The notes below the pieces were generated by a model. The model was given only the letters and a program-made list of their open reading frames with translations. It was not told the DNA's origin and ran no database searches. Of a DNA stretch of 64,000 bases, positions 1 through 13,740 are shown piece after piece. Position 1 is the first letter of the stretch. The number at the start of each line of letters is the position of its first letter. The DNA is taken from positions 4,495,501 to 4,559,500 of the forward strand of contig NC_079368.1 of assembly GCF_021018895.1 (NCBI RefSeq), given 5' to 3'. Made by a program: the position numbers and the translations under genes. Origin of the DNA: Seriola aureovittata (lineage: Eukaryota > Chordata > Actinopteri > Carangiformes > Carangidae).

Positions 1-483
1 GCTCCTCTTCTGTAAGATATCCAGCCTCTACAGAGCAGCATCCTGCTGCATAAACCAGTCAAAAGTAGCATATAAACGTGAAATATTCACTGGGCGCAGC
101 GGTGGGTGACTGAGTTCAAACACTGAGGTTGGAAAGATGCACAGGTTCACTGAGGTACGACGCTAATGATCATTAGCAAAGCATTGTAGAAAACATTCAG
201 CTGCAGCTTCTCATTTTAGCCGGTACTGAGCGTCTATTTCGGTGGTTAAAATGACAAACGTCTCTGGTGATACGTCGTATCATCTGTTACTATTTAATGT
301 TAATTCTGTCAGTAACTTGATGACAGGCCTGAATTAAACTTGGCTGTTGTTGCTTTGTGTGCTCTCTGCAGGCCAGTGTCAGCACTTGTCAGAGTGAGAC
401 GTCTTCTTTCTAGTGGATCAAGTGTTTTCACTGTTGGGGAGCTACCTACTAAACTAAGCTGATAGACTTAGTTTTTGAACAAT

Positions 484-518
<35 letters not shown>

Positions 519-526
519 ACGCACAC
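484..526. repeat. (CA)n microsatellite
   Basis: Nearly perfect CA dinucleotide run with a few CG interruptions at its right end. Confidence 0.95.
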
Positions 527-1128
527 AAAGTTGTTATGTGCATTTTAAAAGTTTTCTATATGGGCAAACAAATACTTGATTAAGTGAGAAAATAATTAGC
601 AGATATCGCCATTGAAAATTATTGATGCATCCAGAGCCTCGATCATGGAGTCTTTGAACAAATAAGAATGAACACTTGTTCGTGTTGACTCTTATATCAT
701 TCATGCATCTCTGTAGAGCAACAACTGGCTCAAACTAAAATTCTTGGGTTGAGGTGACACCATCTGAAACGGCACAATATCAAGAAGCAGAATGATTTGC
801 ACTGATTATCATTCATTACATTCAGTAAATGAACTTGTTCAACTCTTCTCTCCTCCCACTGAATGTGATTTTGCAGCAGTGTAATGAAATAGGTGCAAGA
901 GAGATGGGGAATCCTAAACTCACAACAACGAGCTTTGTGTATCAACCGGGATGCATTTGAACCATACTACTTTATCTGCACATTTTGTTTACTTGTTTTT
1001 ATACATGCTACTGACTGCTATCATTGTAATATATATACATATATTTCAGTCTGTAAGCATTACACCCTGCCCCAACAACAACCACCTAAACCACTGAAAA
1101 GTGGTACAGTGTGTAATAATACAGTCAG

Positions 1129-1150
1129 TGTGTGTGCGTGTGCGTGTGCT

Positions 1151-1183
<33 letters not shown>

Positions 1184-1390
1184 GAGGTGGCACTTGGGTG
1201 GGAGTGTTGTGGGGATGTAGTGAGTGACATCTATTTGCAGCTGGCAAGTTTGTCTTTGCTGTCTGCCAAAGTGTCTTTGTTTCGAGTTTGCACCTGCTTC
1301 ACACACACACACGCGCGCAAATACACACACACAGACAGATCCACACACTCAACTTTCACAGATTGAAATCAGTGTGTGTGTGTGTGTGTA
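1129..1390. repeat. Cluster of GT and CA microsatellites
   Basis: A GT tract at 1129-1180, a CA tract at about 1301-1342 and a GT tract at 1371-1390. Opposite-strand tracts this close could pair, but they read simply as separate slippage tracts. Confidence 0.9.
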
Positions 1391-1768
1391 GCTGTCTGAG
1401 AAGCATCAACAGCATGCCTGGCTGCTCTCCATGCTCCAGCAGCTCGACGTCTGCAACATGAAAAGGAAAAGGCTTCATCTCCTCTGTGGAGTGATGCTGA
1501 TGTGCTGCCACATTTTCTGACGGGACTTCCTGATCTAACACACACTCTCTGACAAACATAACCTACTTGTGGGAAAGTTTGTCATGTTATTAAGGGGAGT
1601 CAGTCATCTCATAGTTACTGCTCTTCTTGCAAAAGCTGCCAAAAGCTACAAACTACATCTCTGGCATGGAACTCAATCTGATTTGTCTGAAACCTGATTG
1701 ATACAGGCCATTCTGAAGTGGTGCAGGGAGCATCGTCTTCATATGGCTGAGAGAGGCGCTGCACTTAC

Positions 1769-3906
1769 ATTCCTGTTTGAAGGTGAAGTACTCTGTCAGG
1801 TGTCGGCACTCGTGGTTCCCACGCAGGAGGAAGAGTGTGTTGGGGTGGTTGATCTTGAGCGACCAGAGGTAGAGAACACACTGCGAGGACAGACAGTGAC
1901 AGGGACAATGTGGGAAGAGGTGGGGGAGAAGAGAGAGTCGGAGATGTGAACTTACGATTACACACAGACCTGGAAAATCTAAGCTTGAAGAGGGCTTGTA
2001 TAAATAATCAGTATTCAATCAGCTGTGGACTGCTCTCTGCTCATTAATACCACATCTCACTACAGAGGATGTGAGCATACCTGTCTCAGTTAGCTCCTTG
2101 CTTATATTATTATCACACACCAGATAATTTTCACTATTGATTAATCAACCAATTCCCGAGGTGACCTGTTTCAATGTCTTGTTCTGTCAAAAACTCAAAG
2201 ATATTCAGTTATAAAAACAGAGAGAAGCAACAAATTCTCACTTTGGAGAAGCTGCAATCAAGTTTCTTCTTGAAAAATTCCTCAAACAGTTGATTGATTA
2301 TCAAAATAGTTCCTGATTAGTAGAATTGAATGAAAAAAAAAAAATCATATTGTGATTATTTTGGCAGATTTTGCACTATGAGTCACAATTACAGTTAGAA
2401 TGGTCATTTTTGCATTTCATTTTCACTGAAAAAAAATGTTGTGGCTTGTACAAAACAAGCACCACCTTTACATCTGGAGAATATGATTTTTAGCCCAGGG
2501 CACCAAGATGCTTCATTTATGGTATGTGGTGACACATTTTACCTTTATCAAAAAAATTTGCAGCTCTTGCGATTTGGATATTGCACATAATTATATTGCG
2601 ATAATATTTCAATTAATTGTTGAGCTCTCAGGATTAGTTTTCTGTCAGACTAATCTATAAATCAACGTATTGTTTCAGATTTATCACACACCTCGAGTTT
2701 TTCTACCATCACTCATAATAATTTAGGCAGAATGTGGCCAAAGTAAATTTTGGAACCACATTCCAGTGTGAAAACAGAATTACCAACGAGCAGTAGATTT
2801 ACTTGAAGGTGTTACCAGACTCCAGTAGATTTACCCACTAAAAACCCAGTGCAATGTGTTTTAGGGCTGCACTGTTCAGATTATAGCAGAAGACTGACAG
2901 TAACAGGCTTCAAATGACACAAAAAATACTCCCACACACTCGTCTCTGCTTCATTTGTGTGTGTTTCAGTCAGACAGTGACCTTGATCAAAACAAGTTAA
3001 CCTCACTGCAGGTTTTGCTTCGTACTGCAGTAAAAATCTACAGGAGGTTTAACTAAAATGCAATGAAATGTAATATAGAAAATCCACTCAGACTGAGCCA
3101 TCAGGGGCTCTGTGCACAGGTTAGATAACTGTGGAGCTCCACAGACTGATTAGTTTCTCCTTCACAAACTCATCTCAGCAGAGAAGCACTGGGATGTTTT
3201 CCTCTGGCCATATTAGAGGCTTTAATATATATATTAAAAAAAAAAGACACACTGTGAAAAGCAGACCAGCATTTACAATCCAAATTAACTTGCTTTCTTT
3301 TCACAGCTCACACAAGGCACTGCGCAATAGCTGCCACTTGCCACTCTCAGCCCACTCTTAACATGCACCAACCATGGCCATCTATTAAGTCCCTGGAACA
3401 AGATGCCAAGGTAACCGCAGCCAGCAAGTCTGTATTCACATAACTAACAACGTTAAAAAAAAAAAAAAAAAAAAGAGTGGGGGAGGCAGGACGACCAAGT
3501 CTTGTTCACTTCAATTGTTGGGAGGAACATTGAAGTGTGAAGTGTAGGTAAATGTGTAGAAAGGGGCTGTCGGTGTGACTTGCTCTCTCATGTGCGGAGG
3601 CGGAGAAAGGGACATGGCGTGGAGTGGAGTGGAGTGGCTGGAAGCTGACATGGGTTTTAATGAGAGCCCTCTGCTCTCTTTTAGCAAGCCTCTGTGTGTT
3701 TGAGCCTCAAGTGGGGGAGGCAGACAAAGGAAACGGCACAAAGCTTTGTGTGACAGACGTGAACACTGGCTAACTTCACCTCAAGCCCAGGCACACACAC
3801 AAACACACACATATGTAGACAGATGCACACACACTTCAGTCTGTGCCTGGTGTGTATGGGGGCTTGGCAGGCGGTATAGGAGGGTTAGTACACACACACA
3901 CACAAA

Positions 3907-3949
<43 letters not shown>

Positions 3950-6900
3950 ATCAAAGAGAGTTTCTAAGTAAATAAAGAAGCTCAGAGAACGAAACTGATT
4001 GCTCACATGCACTGAATTTAGTCTTTGACAAATTGCTGGACTGCAAGGGGGATACGCCACCTCCAGAGGCTACACTGACTCTTTATGTTACCAAGGTAAC
4101 CACATCCTGATTTCCATTTCCCTATATCTGTGTTATGTTTTACTGGAATGAGCTCTGTGGGAAGAGAATTTTCAGCCCTGCTAGTGAGAGCTAGGGCTTT
4201 TTGGTTCTTTAATTTTGTGCCGACTTTACATTAGCAAAACAGACAAAGCTGCTCCCAGAATTCAAGGTGACGTCTTCAAATTCCACCATCTGTCCAGAAC
4301 CTAAAGACCTTTCTATCATTATTATCCATTACAAAGAAAAGTAGCAAATCATCACATTTTAAAAGCTGGAGAACGTTTGTGATTAGTTCAATGATCGACA
4401 AATGGTTTAATAGACTAATAGAGTAATTGTTTCAGCTTTCAACCAATCAAAAGAACTTCATCAACAGTGCTAATAAGACATGTTAAGCAGAAAAAAGTCA
4501 GCCAAAAAAATAACCAGATAGCCCTTTTCACAGGCTAAATGGCCCATCCCTAAAGGTTCCATGACTTTTAATTTCATAGATTTTCAAGTGGAGAAGAGAT
4601 AATTCACCTCTTTCAGGTTGGCAGTGTTTAAAGTACCACTTTTCTATAGGAACACATGGGAAAATAAGCACAGCGCTGATGCCTGAGTTCTTCAGTGAAC
4701 ACAAACTCTAAATCGGATATCAGTCTTCGTTCCCTATGCTGTTTCAGTCTCCTCCTTTCATCTGTGACATTTCACCCACCTCATTGTACAACCCAGTGTC
4801 CATCAAAAGCCCCCACAGGGTGGTCAAAATGTTACCATACTCCCCCACATACAACCGACTCCACACCATCGTCATGAAACACCCTTTATTCTCAGTTTCT
4901 CCTTTACAAATACTGAACATGAATCCTGAAGTGTTGTCTTCAGGATGTTACTAATAGATAATTAACTAAAGGACAGCAGATGAATCAGGACTGCCTAAGG
5001 CAAAAAAAAACTGTTGCAAGTAGCTACCTTTTGCACCATTGCAACTATAAAAAAAACAAAAAAAAAACATATCCATTTATCGTCTCACTTGAAACGAGAG
5101 CTGTATCGTTTTAGCATTGCGCTATAACCTGTAACATTGTCAGATTCATAATGGACAGACAGAGAAGATCGAAATCAGAGATAACACCTTTTTTATTCCA
5201 CACATTCTTTTTTCTTGTCAAAAGCTGGTGCCTACATTTCCCACATTGCAACCCAACCACCAATAGTGTTGTCAGGTAATCGGGTGAGGTATGCTAGTAG
5301 TGACTAATGTAGCCTGGAGTTGCTGGCCTCAAGCAGAGATGGGGAGCAGGCTGCAGAGGTCTGGTAAGATTACTTATTTCTAACTCCACACCCTCAGATT
5401 ATTTTCATTTTCAAACTTCAGTCCTCAGCCCCAACCGATATTGACTCAAGTGACATCACTTGAGGCACTTCACTGAGACTTCACAGAACTCCCTCTGGAG
5501 ACACTAAAGGCTTTATACAGGCTTTATCCCCCTTAAAATACCATTCTGTACTTCTGCACTGCACTGCAGTGTACACTACCAGGCCTCTTGCTCCACTCTG
5601 TGTGCTAAAATCAGATCACATTTTTTGAAATACATATAGGACAATTTTGAGTGTGATGTGTGTTGAAGAATATCGATGTTGAGTCATAACCAACAAATGA
5701 AACAGCAAATGATACTGAACCTCACTGTGGGTCAGAATATGTGACTGAGAGTCTTGAGGTTCACGCTGCTCCCACAAAGTACTCACTCATTTTTACTCAT
5801 CTAAATCAAGACCAAGACTCTTTCATGTCATTTAGCCCAATTTCCGGCAATTCTTTTGTCAACATGTTGATAACTTACACACATCTTATTACTATATTTT
5901 TCTCTTTTGACTAACTGATTCTAATGATCTATCCTGTTTACAGCTAATGTTTCATACTCACAGCGATACACAACCAAAAACAATGTTTTGATCTAACCTA
6001 CCCAAACCACTGCAAGAGTATGACTGTAAGGAATATACCAGTGCAGGATGACAGCAGAGATGATTGTACAGCAGCAGTGTCTTCTAAGGATGTTTTGATA
6101 GCGTTTTATCCATGAAAGCGGTTACCATTGTAACTGCCATGAATCCAAGCTTAGTATGGCCATCCCCTTCATGCCAGGGGTGTGCCTCTGTCTTATTTTT
6201 AACTGTTCCACTCAGCATGTATGAACTTTGCCCTTTGGATTTGTGCTGAAATACAATTTCAGCCAGCAGGATGTATTTGGTTAAGGTCCTCAAAGTAGCA
6301 GCACTTAAGTTTTAGTAGCTATTCTGACCATTGGTCACCATGTTAACCATCCTGAGAAATCATTTGGGACACACCACCATCCAGTTGGTCTTCATTACAT
6401 CATCTCCTTTCTATTTAAGTTTCAACCAACGTTCTAGATTCACATGCAGAACACTAGGATACACGCAGCACAGTGTCAGGAGTCACACAAGTACAGTTTA
6501 AACATGAGGTGAAGGTAAAAATAAAGATGGATTATTAACCCATCACACACTAATACTGAGGGGTTGTAACAATACACTGAAACACATCATATCGCAAATC
6601 AATGTACAATACTGATCGTTTAATATGTTACCATTGTGACACAATTCAGTGCCACACACTATTAGACATGAAGAAGGAAACACTAATCTTTGAACTAAAC
6701 CTAAACACATAATTTGTTACTGTGCAACGTATTAATGTATCGTCACTGACAACAGAATGCAAATGTAAACTGGCATTGTCACAATACAAACCAACTGTTT
6801 TTTAAATCTAATATGAAAAAATGCCATAAAATATGAGGAGGAAACAACTTACCTCAATACTGAAGTATCCTCGATCTACGTAGTCACCGAGGAAGAGATA

Positions 6901-9900
6901 CCGCGTGTTACTGGGTGATCCCCCCACTTCAAACAACTTCATAAGGTCAAAGAATTGTCCATGGACATCACCACAAACTGTCGAAAGACAAACGCACTGC
7001 TGTTAGTAGCTCATATAACAATTACAACAAGTCATTCGGATGTTTTCAAAAGTTGTTTTTCAGTCTGGATATACAATATGTTTCTTTTTACTTATTCTAA
7101 AACCAGCCATAACCAAAAAGAAACAAGAGGACGCCCACATTTTTTTACATTTTCCATTCAAGGTTAAATCTTATTTTTCTTATCAAATCGGGATCTGATT
7201 CAGTAACCATTACACAAACTGTATATTATAACATCCATCTCCTATAAGTTGAAATATAGACAACACAGTTGCGTTTTAAATGTTATAATAAGAGAAACAG
7301 AATAATATTTGTTATTTCAGTAAATATTGTGATATGGAACTAACCACGGCAAAAGTTTTTATTAAACTGTTTCGTCAAACTGGACGATAGTTTTCTGACA
7401 AATATCTAAAAATCAATATCATTGATACTGAGGAGACAAATGTAACAATTTTACATAATATCTAAAGTGTGTTTACTGTTGTCTATTATGAGTGAAATTA
7501 TCAATAATACCAATCATATTAAAAACAGTAACAGTGGCAACATTTACCATTTTTTTATCTCAATCACAGCAGAGGAGTTTTTTGAGAGGAGTTTTGATTT
7601 CAATCAGATTATTTTAATGCTGATTATTGCTGAAGCCACAACAATGTACAAATGAATTCAATGTATCAATAAACAGTTTAGACACATAGATGTAAAGACT
7701 GAATGGTTGCACCTACACTAAGAAATGCTATACACAAGCATGGCAAATATTTTCAACACTGGTGTCAGACATGTGTAGATGGGAGCATTTATGCTTGTGT
7801 GGAATGTGCAAACAATATTACCTGTATTATTACACAATATCTGAACTGTAAATACTTTTCAGTGTTAGGAAAGTTCATACAACAACAATTAGCATCCTCA
7901 TATTATTATCTCTGTTAAGTAGCAACTGCTGGCTGTAAAGCTTGTGCTGACAACTGTAATCAGCCACATAACCATACAAAACATAAGAAATAAAGGCCGA
8001 GTTTCAAGCGCCATCTCTACTATTGATGATGACAGCACTACAGCAGGAGGTGACATTTTCATTTTCATGCCCACTTGTCCAAAACACAGTAATGATATTT
8101 CTTTCTTTAAGCTAAATTAATTAGAAAATTATATTCTCCTGTGAACAAGTTTCTGAGTATGTTTTGATTGAGGATGTTGGACTGAGGCCATGATGAACTG
8201 AGATGACTGAGTTGATTCTAACAGCCTGCAAGGCCCCTGGATATGGCACAGAAGCGGGCAGATGGCAGCTGCCGGCATACAAAAACAGTGTTGCAATGGA
8301 ATAATGCCTAGGTTGATGCTGTGTTTACTCTGTGTTCACAACACTTTCTACGCTGTCTTGGAAGGTAGTGTTTCAAAACTACTTGTCAGGCCAGGAATGG
8401 AGGAATCTCGACTGGACCATCCCGCACGGGAGATCGCACAAAGTATTTGTATATACTTTTTAAGCCATCTCTGTTTCCAAGCAACAGCAAGAGAACAGCA
8501 CTGCTACTAGAAATGTAGTGTCTTGCTTAAAGACACAGCAAAGGTGGATGGACAATATTGTAGGAAGTTTGAACCCAGAATGTCCATGTGAAGGAAGGTC
8601 TCCCTGTTTGTTTTGTTACCACACAAACTCACACCTGAAAATAATGAAATGTACAGATCTGCCCAGTTAATGACAGGATTCCCTCTGAGCTCTTCATGTG
8701 CGTCTGCCAGCCTACCTGTTATAGGCGCCTCCACTTCCAACATGCACTTCTCTTGGCGGAGGATGTTGGCCCCATCGTTAATGATCTTCAGAGCCACGTC
8801 CTCTTCAACCCTGCCCTCTTTGACGAGGTGGTTGCGGAGCAGCTCCGCGTTGGGCTTTCCATCTTCAAATAGCTCTTTAATAGTCAGCTTATGTTGTGGA
8901 GGGTATGGCACAGCTGGAAAGGAAAAAAAAAGCAACATTGTCTGATATGATAACGGGTTAGAGCAAAGGTTTTCAAACTGTGAGGCCCCCCTGGAAAGGA
9001 GAGGGGGAGTTTGTGACAGTGTAGAGAGAGATGTGAGGGATGAGCCACAGCCTGCATCAAAATTCATACTTTTTGGAGTCACGATTCAGTCAAATCTGCA
9101 CACACAGACATGATACACATACAGTATTTATAACATATCTGATTCTGTGTGACTTAGACTTTGTGAGAATATCATTATCTCTGATGTGCACCATGAATAA
9201 ACATCCATTAAACCACTTAAAATCTGAAAAAAATACACTTCCACTTCAGAACTTCCCAGAGAATCGTCATGTTTTAGATTTTCTCCAGTATTAAAAAAAT
9301 CCAGAAATAGCTGTCTGTACATCCATGGATACTGAGCAAACAGGAACTACTAAAAGCTCATCTGCATACTTTTAGTGGTGCTAATATAGGCTAAAAAACA
9401 GGGAGCTCACAGTAATAGAATCCCTGGTAACCTGTATACATCAAAGCCCATAAAATCTGGGCACTGTAGTAGGCACTGTAACATTAAGATTATTTCCCCA
9501 AAATAAAAAACGAAAAGAATACTAATCAGAGTTACAAAATCCATTAATATTAAGTTTTTCCATGTTGTACTTCTGACAGTACTAAGGCTCAGAATGTCAA
9601 TATGCATCTGATATAGCTGTTGCACTAACACTGTCCATTCATAGTAGCATGCCAATCAGCCAAATGTCAACATATTCACAAGATGATTAGATGAAGTGCA
9701 TCTCTGCAAGAAAGATTTTAATTTCATACCAGTAAAATATAAAAGGATATGACCCCTGAAACAAACTTGGAGAATTTGCTGCATTTAATTAAGTTGTAAT
9801 CACGACCGCTGACATTTGCATTGCCTGAGCCAATATGAAATTACTGGCACAGGAGGAGGGATGCATACACCTACATAATGCCATGCGAGAGATGCGCAAG

Positions 9901-12900
9901 ACAGTAAGAAGCCCCGCACTTCACTTGACCCACCCTCCCTCAGTAATCTGCTCCACACCACCTACACAATCCTTTTACCGTCACCAGAAAGGTCAGAGCT
10001 TTCGAGGCTGAGACCTGAGAGCTTAATGATCAAAACACTGTCAAGTGTGCAACAAGTAAAACTGCAAAATTTATCAGTCTAATAGAGGATGCAGCAGTAG
10101 AAGAGAGGGGCAGTGAAAACATTAGTTTACTGTGAATACAGCAACTACAGATGAAATGAGGAACACTGTGCCTTTTCATACAAACTCACCACACATAATT
10201 AGAAAAGCATAATTTGTCCTAAATGGCACATTAGTGCAGTTAATGATAGGATGCAAGATTTTATAAATATCACAAACAAAAAGGCTAAAATTTAACTTTG
10301 TGCCAAAGTGTCTGTGCAGATCCGTACTGTGACACTGGCAGCAGCTTCATCTGGTCATAAAACTCCAGGAGCAGATAGTTGCCGACTAAGCTGCGCTTGT
10401 TCAAAACAATAGTAGAGTGTGATCCAAGCCCTCTCACTTCCAGGGCCAGTGAGGTAAAAGGGATTACAGCTGATATGCCTAATAACAGGCCAGGCACACA
10501 CCGAATACAGTATGGCACAAATGAAATATGGTGGAAAGCTAGATCACTGTTTGTAAGGCATCCTAAAACAATAAAACAGAAAAAATATAATAATATAAGA
10601 TGAAAAATGACTGCCTTTGTACAGCTAATCAGAAAGAAAACTTCACCAGAGGACACACTTGTGCAGATGGTTTCATCCTGGATTCCTGATATCATTCAAA
10701 TCCATTCACAGGTCAGTGCACAGGATACCCTGTGGCATTAAATCTGACTCAAGTACTTATATCAGCTCGTGTAGATCAGCAGTACTTGTGTGATAAGTGG
10801 TGTGGTGGCAATGAACAATAAATGAGAGAGAGGCAGTCTGAGAGTGTTGTCACACCCACACAGAGCAAATCAAAGTGCACTATGAAAAAAAGCGTTAATG
10901 AGTTTTTAGTGTGGGTGTGTTTGCTACTCAGTGATGCGATGCCTGAGTGCAGAGGTAGCCTAATGTATTTCTCACTCAGGATTGTACAGACATCTGGACT
11001 TGAGAAATATATTACAGTCTTCTGATATTTGACACTGTGTTTTATTGCTGGTGCAATAAAAAAAAAAGGCTGTGAAAGTGGTGCTGCAGGTGCTGTTTGA
11101 CTCAGCGTAGGAGAGGAAGGTAACTGATGTTAGTTAGGCCACAGACTAGTCTGGCCTGCAGTTGAAAGGCTAGAGCACAGCTCCAACTTGGCTAGCCTGT
11201 GCTGAGAACAAGCTGTCATGCGTTGACCAGTGTGGTATAAATAAACAGTAAGTGCTCCCAGGCCTACGAGGCATGGCTGCGGAGAGAGCTGTAAGGTGAG
11301 GTATGAGCCTTAAGAACAGATTAGGTAAAGCCTCTATTAGCAAGGGCTTCCAGATTCAGGGGCTGTTTACTTAAAGGCCTCGTCACATTGAAGGAAGGCT
11401 CCAGTACGAACAAAGCTCCATGAAAACATTATGACACAGAATAGAATACATAATGGGCATGAGTTAGACCTTGAAACATTTTGTGGAAAAAGCCATGCTG
11501 ACCAAATTTAACTGACCTGAAGGCTGGCAGTAATTACATATGCTGCACAATAATAGCTGGTCTAAAAGCCAAAGAACTGAACACTCCATTTACTTCAACA
11601 GGAATGATCCCCCTGCCGCCTCAATAATAATAATAATACTAACAATAATAATAAATTCTGGGTCATTCTGCTTGTACAGTCAACGCTGGACCGGTCTGTT
11701 CAAACACAGATAGTAATGAATCTCTGGCATCACTCAATCCAAACAGACAACACTGTGAGCTGAAAGAAAACCACGGTGCAGACAAAGTGACTCGTTTTTT
11801 TTCCAACACATAACCCAATGAAAAAAAATGTTTTGTTATAAGCGAAAAGCTGCCACAACCATGAGACTGGCTTCTTATTAGAGCCTGCCTGGTCTAATTA
11901 GCATTAATGTTTGATGAACTCTTCAAAACCACAGGCACACAGTGCTGCACTGCATCAACACCCACACTGTCTGGCATGACAACAAACGACTCAAGAAACA
12001 AAGACACTACTATCTACCATCCTGCCCACCGAGGATAATGTTTTGGACAGTGATATGAGCCAGCGTCTAGAATATTTTCGCTATTGTTTCAAAATCAACA
12101 CAATGGGGCAGGATTGAATTACAAAGATGCGGCTGGGTAGAGATGAATGGAGCAGACTGTGGCTGGATGAATCATGAAGTCCACTTCAGATTGCTCTAAT
12201 TATCAGTGAATGCATTACCCTCGCAAGCTAAATGGCCAGGCCTCAGGTTTATTTGTCATCTCTGTCAGTCAATCGTGTGGTGTGGTAGTACGGGCATATA
12301 CTCCCCTCTGGCCTCTCTTTGATTTTAGACACAGGGGGTTGGCTTTAAAACACGGCAACAATCCAGTTCAATTTATATCAAAAGATGACGTGAATCTTTG
12401 TCACAAGCAACAACGGTTTCAAAAACCAAGTGTAGCTCAGCCAAGTCTTCACTAAGTACCCGTGGCACCATACACCTATTAGTCTGCAGTGTAATCACAC
12501 AGGGAGGAAACATCAGATCAAATGACCAAAATGACTGAGCTACCAGGTCAACTGCAATACTCAGCAGCTTAACTGTTAACTTACACAACCAGAGCAGCAT
12601 TAGTCTTAGGCAGTCTACCAGTTAAGCCCTCTTATAGTCACCAGTTACACTGGAAATATCACTGCAGCATACACCAAGCTTCAACCTATAAGGATTTTGA
12701 AGGGCTCACATGTTTTAACTAAATCTTTGGTGATATTCACACTTTCATTTTGGTATAGTTTGGAGTTGCAACCTAAAGCAGGGTTGTCTTTACCCCAGTC
12801 TACATTTCTTCTGTCTTGTCTCCTGCCACATTCTTATTCTCTCTCCACCATGTGGCTGGCCATGTTGGGAACATCACTGGGGAGATTCTTTCCACAATTA

Positions 12901-13740
12901 ACTCACCCTCTACCCACTGGCTCACACTTCAGCATTCCAGTCCCCTGGCAGGACACTCTTCCAGTGCCCTTGCAGACAGACAGAGATGTGGGCTGCATTG
13001 GCATTAAGTAGTAGTGGTGGATGGCAGGGGTGGGGTTGAGTTCTCTCTCTTGGGAAGCTACCTCCGACTTGGCTGTGCCTGTTCTGTCTCGGGTAGACAC
13101 AACAAATGGTGTCCTGTATGTCGAATGAGCCACGACCTCAGTGTGAAGGAATCCATCTTGTCAAGCTCTGCTGGTAACCTGAGCAGACTGTGGGTATCCC
13201 TGTGAGTGAGCAACTGCCTCATGAATTAAGATTTCATCCATCCTAAATGTCAAGGAGATTGGGCACTCATATAGGACAAACTTCTCGCCTTTGATCTCTG
13301 CTGCTGAGAGGTGGTGTATTTCATATACCAGAGGACAACTATGGAGATGATACCTTTATAAAGTTCTATCCTTAGCAACCACGAAAAACAGATTCAACCT
13401 CATCCACAGGTAACTGAGCATCTCCTGGTAAAGGGGAATTGCTTTGAAGCCCCCATAGATCAGACTATTGCAGAGAACACACAGAAAAAAAGATAATTAA
13501 ATATATACAACTTTTGTTATATGTGCACATACTGTCCTGATATATTTTCCCCACTCGCCTGCTCGAGAGGAAAGATTTTAGACAAAGTTATTCTCAACTC
13601 TACAGGTGGCTTTCAATTCATGTGTTAGCTATCAGTCAGAGGATTTAGGATGCGAGCACTGTACCGATCCAACACTCACCTTTTATCAGCCGCTCTGTTG
13701 TGGACTGTTTCTCCTGTTTTTCTTTGTCTTTTCCTGACAT
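1769..13740 (-). CDS. ppp3cc: Calcineurin A catalytic subunit, gamma-like (5' part; gene continues off the left edge)
   Basis: Ca2+/calmodulin-dependent Ser/Thr phosphatase catalytic chain, which partners calcineurin B and calmodulin and dephosphorylates NFAT-type substrates. Coding exons on the minus strand are 13740-13680, 8913-8716, 6977-6853 and 1880-1769, all with GT-AG borders and compatible phases (1, 1, 0, then 1). They encode residues 1-165. Three PPP-family metal/phosphate motifs are visible: GDVHG at about 89-93, GDYVDRG at about 117-123 and GNHE at about 149-152. The ATG at 13740 is chosen because it gives a short N-terminus leading into [14 protein letters not shown], the family's conserved start; there is no polyproline N-terminus as in the beta isoform. 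The stretch [13 protein letters not shown] matches the gamma isoform (KINHP) rather than alpha/beta (KILYP). The remaining catalytic core, calcineurin B-binding helix, calmodulin-binding and autoinhibitory segments must lie left of base 1. Isoform assignment is fairly sure, family assignment very sure. Confidence 0.93.
2121..2685. repeat. Degenerate teleost dispersed repeat (TAATCGATTA-type)
   Basis: Phrases such as AAAGATATTCAGTT, GAGAAGCTGCAATCA and TGATTATCAAAATAGTT, then AATTAATTGTTGAGCTCT, match a very common fish interspersed family as I remember it. The copy is heavily diverged and may be two abutting fragments. Further fragments occur near 4.4, 25.1, 32.9, 38.3 and 57.3 kb. Confidence 0.55.
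3792..3948. repeat. (CA)n microsatellite pair
   Basis: CA-rich runs at about 3792-3834 and 3892-3948, separated by a GT/GG-rich stretch. Confidence 0.9.
4378..4445. repeat. Fragment of the TAATCGATTA-type dispersed repeat
   Basis: GATTAGTTCAATGATCGACA followed by GAGTAATTGTTTCAGCTTTC resembles the end of the same family as at 2.1-2.7 kb. Confidence 0.45.
6978..8715. other. ppp3cc intron 2
   Basis: AT-rich, with no exon or clear element. A weak SINE-like phrase at about 8520-8585 (CTTGCTTAAAGACACAGCAA, then GGTGGATGG) is noted separately. Confidence 0.6.
8480..8590. repeat. Possible degraded SINE-type fragment
   Basis: TTGCTTAAAGACACAGCAAAG, GGTGGATGG and a TTTGAACCCAGA box recall a phrase common in fish SINE-like repeats. 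Too diverged to assign. Confidence 0.3.
8914..13679. other. ppp3cc intron 1
   Basis: About 4.8 kb between the start-codon exon and exon 2. Open frames near 10.3-10.7 and 12.7-13.2 kb show no family similarity, conserved motif or splice partner, so I treat the stretch as intron. A short (TAA)n-like run sits at about 11625-11653. Confidence 0.6.

Larger units (their letters stand above)
1..1768. other. ppp3cc intron, microsatellite-rich
   Basis: No exon recognised. Holds CA/GT tracts at about 484-526, 1129-1180, 1301-1342 and 1371-1390. The next expected calcineurin exon (continuing after the GNHE exon) is not found between base 1 and 1768, so this intron extends off the left edge. Confidence 0.6.
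1881..6852. other. ppp3cc intron 3, non-coding
   Basis: About 5 kb with no recognisable exon. Contains dispersed-repeat fragments (2.12-2.69 kb and 4.38-4.45 kb), CA microsatellites (3.79-3.95 kb), an A run at about 3453-3474 and a short run of GGAGT-type pentamers near 3621-3640. Confidence 0.6.

Noticed and set aside
893..1366. 157-codon open frame on the plus strand with Cys/Val runs
   Set aside because: It is generated by GT/CA microsatellites; the residue runs are simple dinucleotide translations.
10285..10695. 136-codon minus-strand open frame with hydrophobic stretches
   Set aside because: Lies in ppp3cc intron 1. No family resemblance, splice partner or coding bias; hydrophobicity follows from T-rich sequence.
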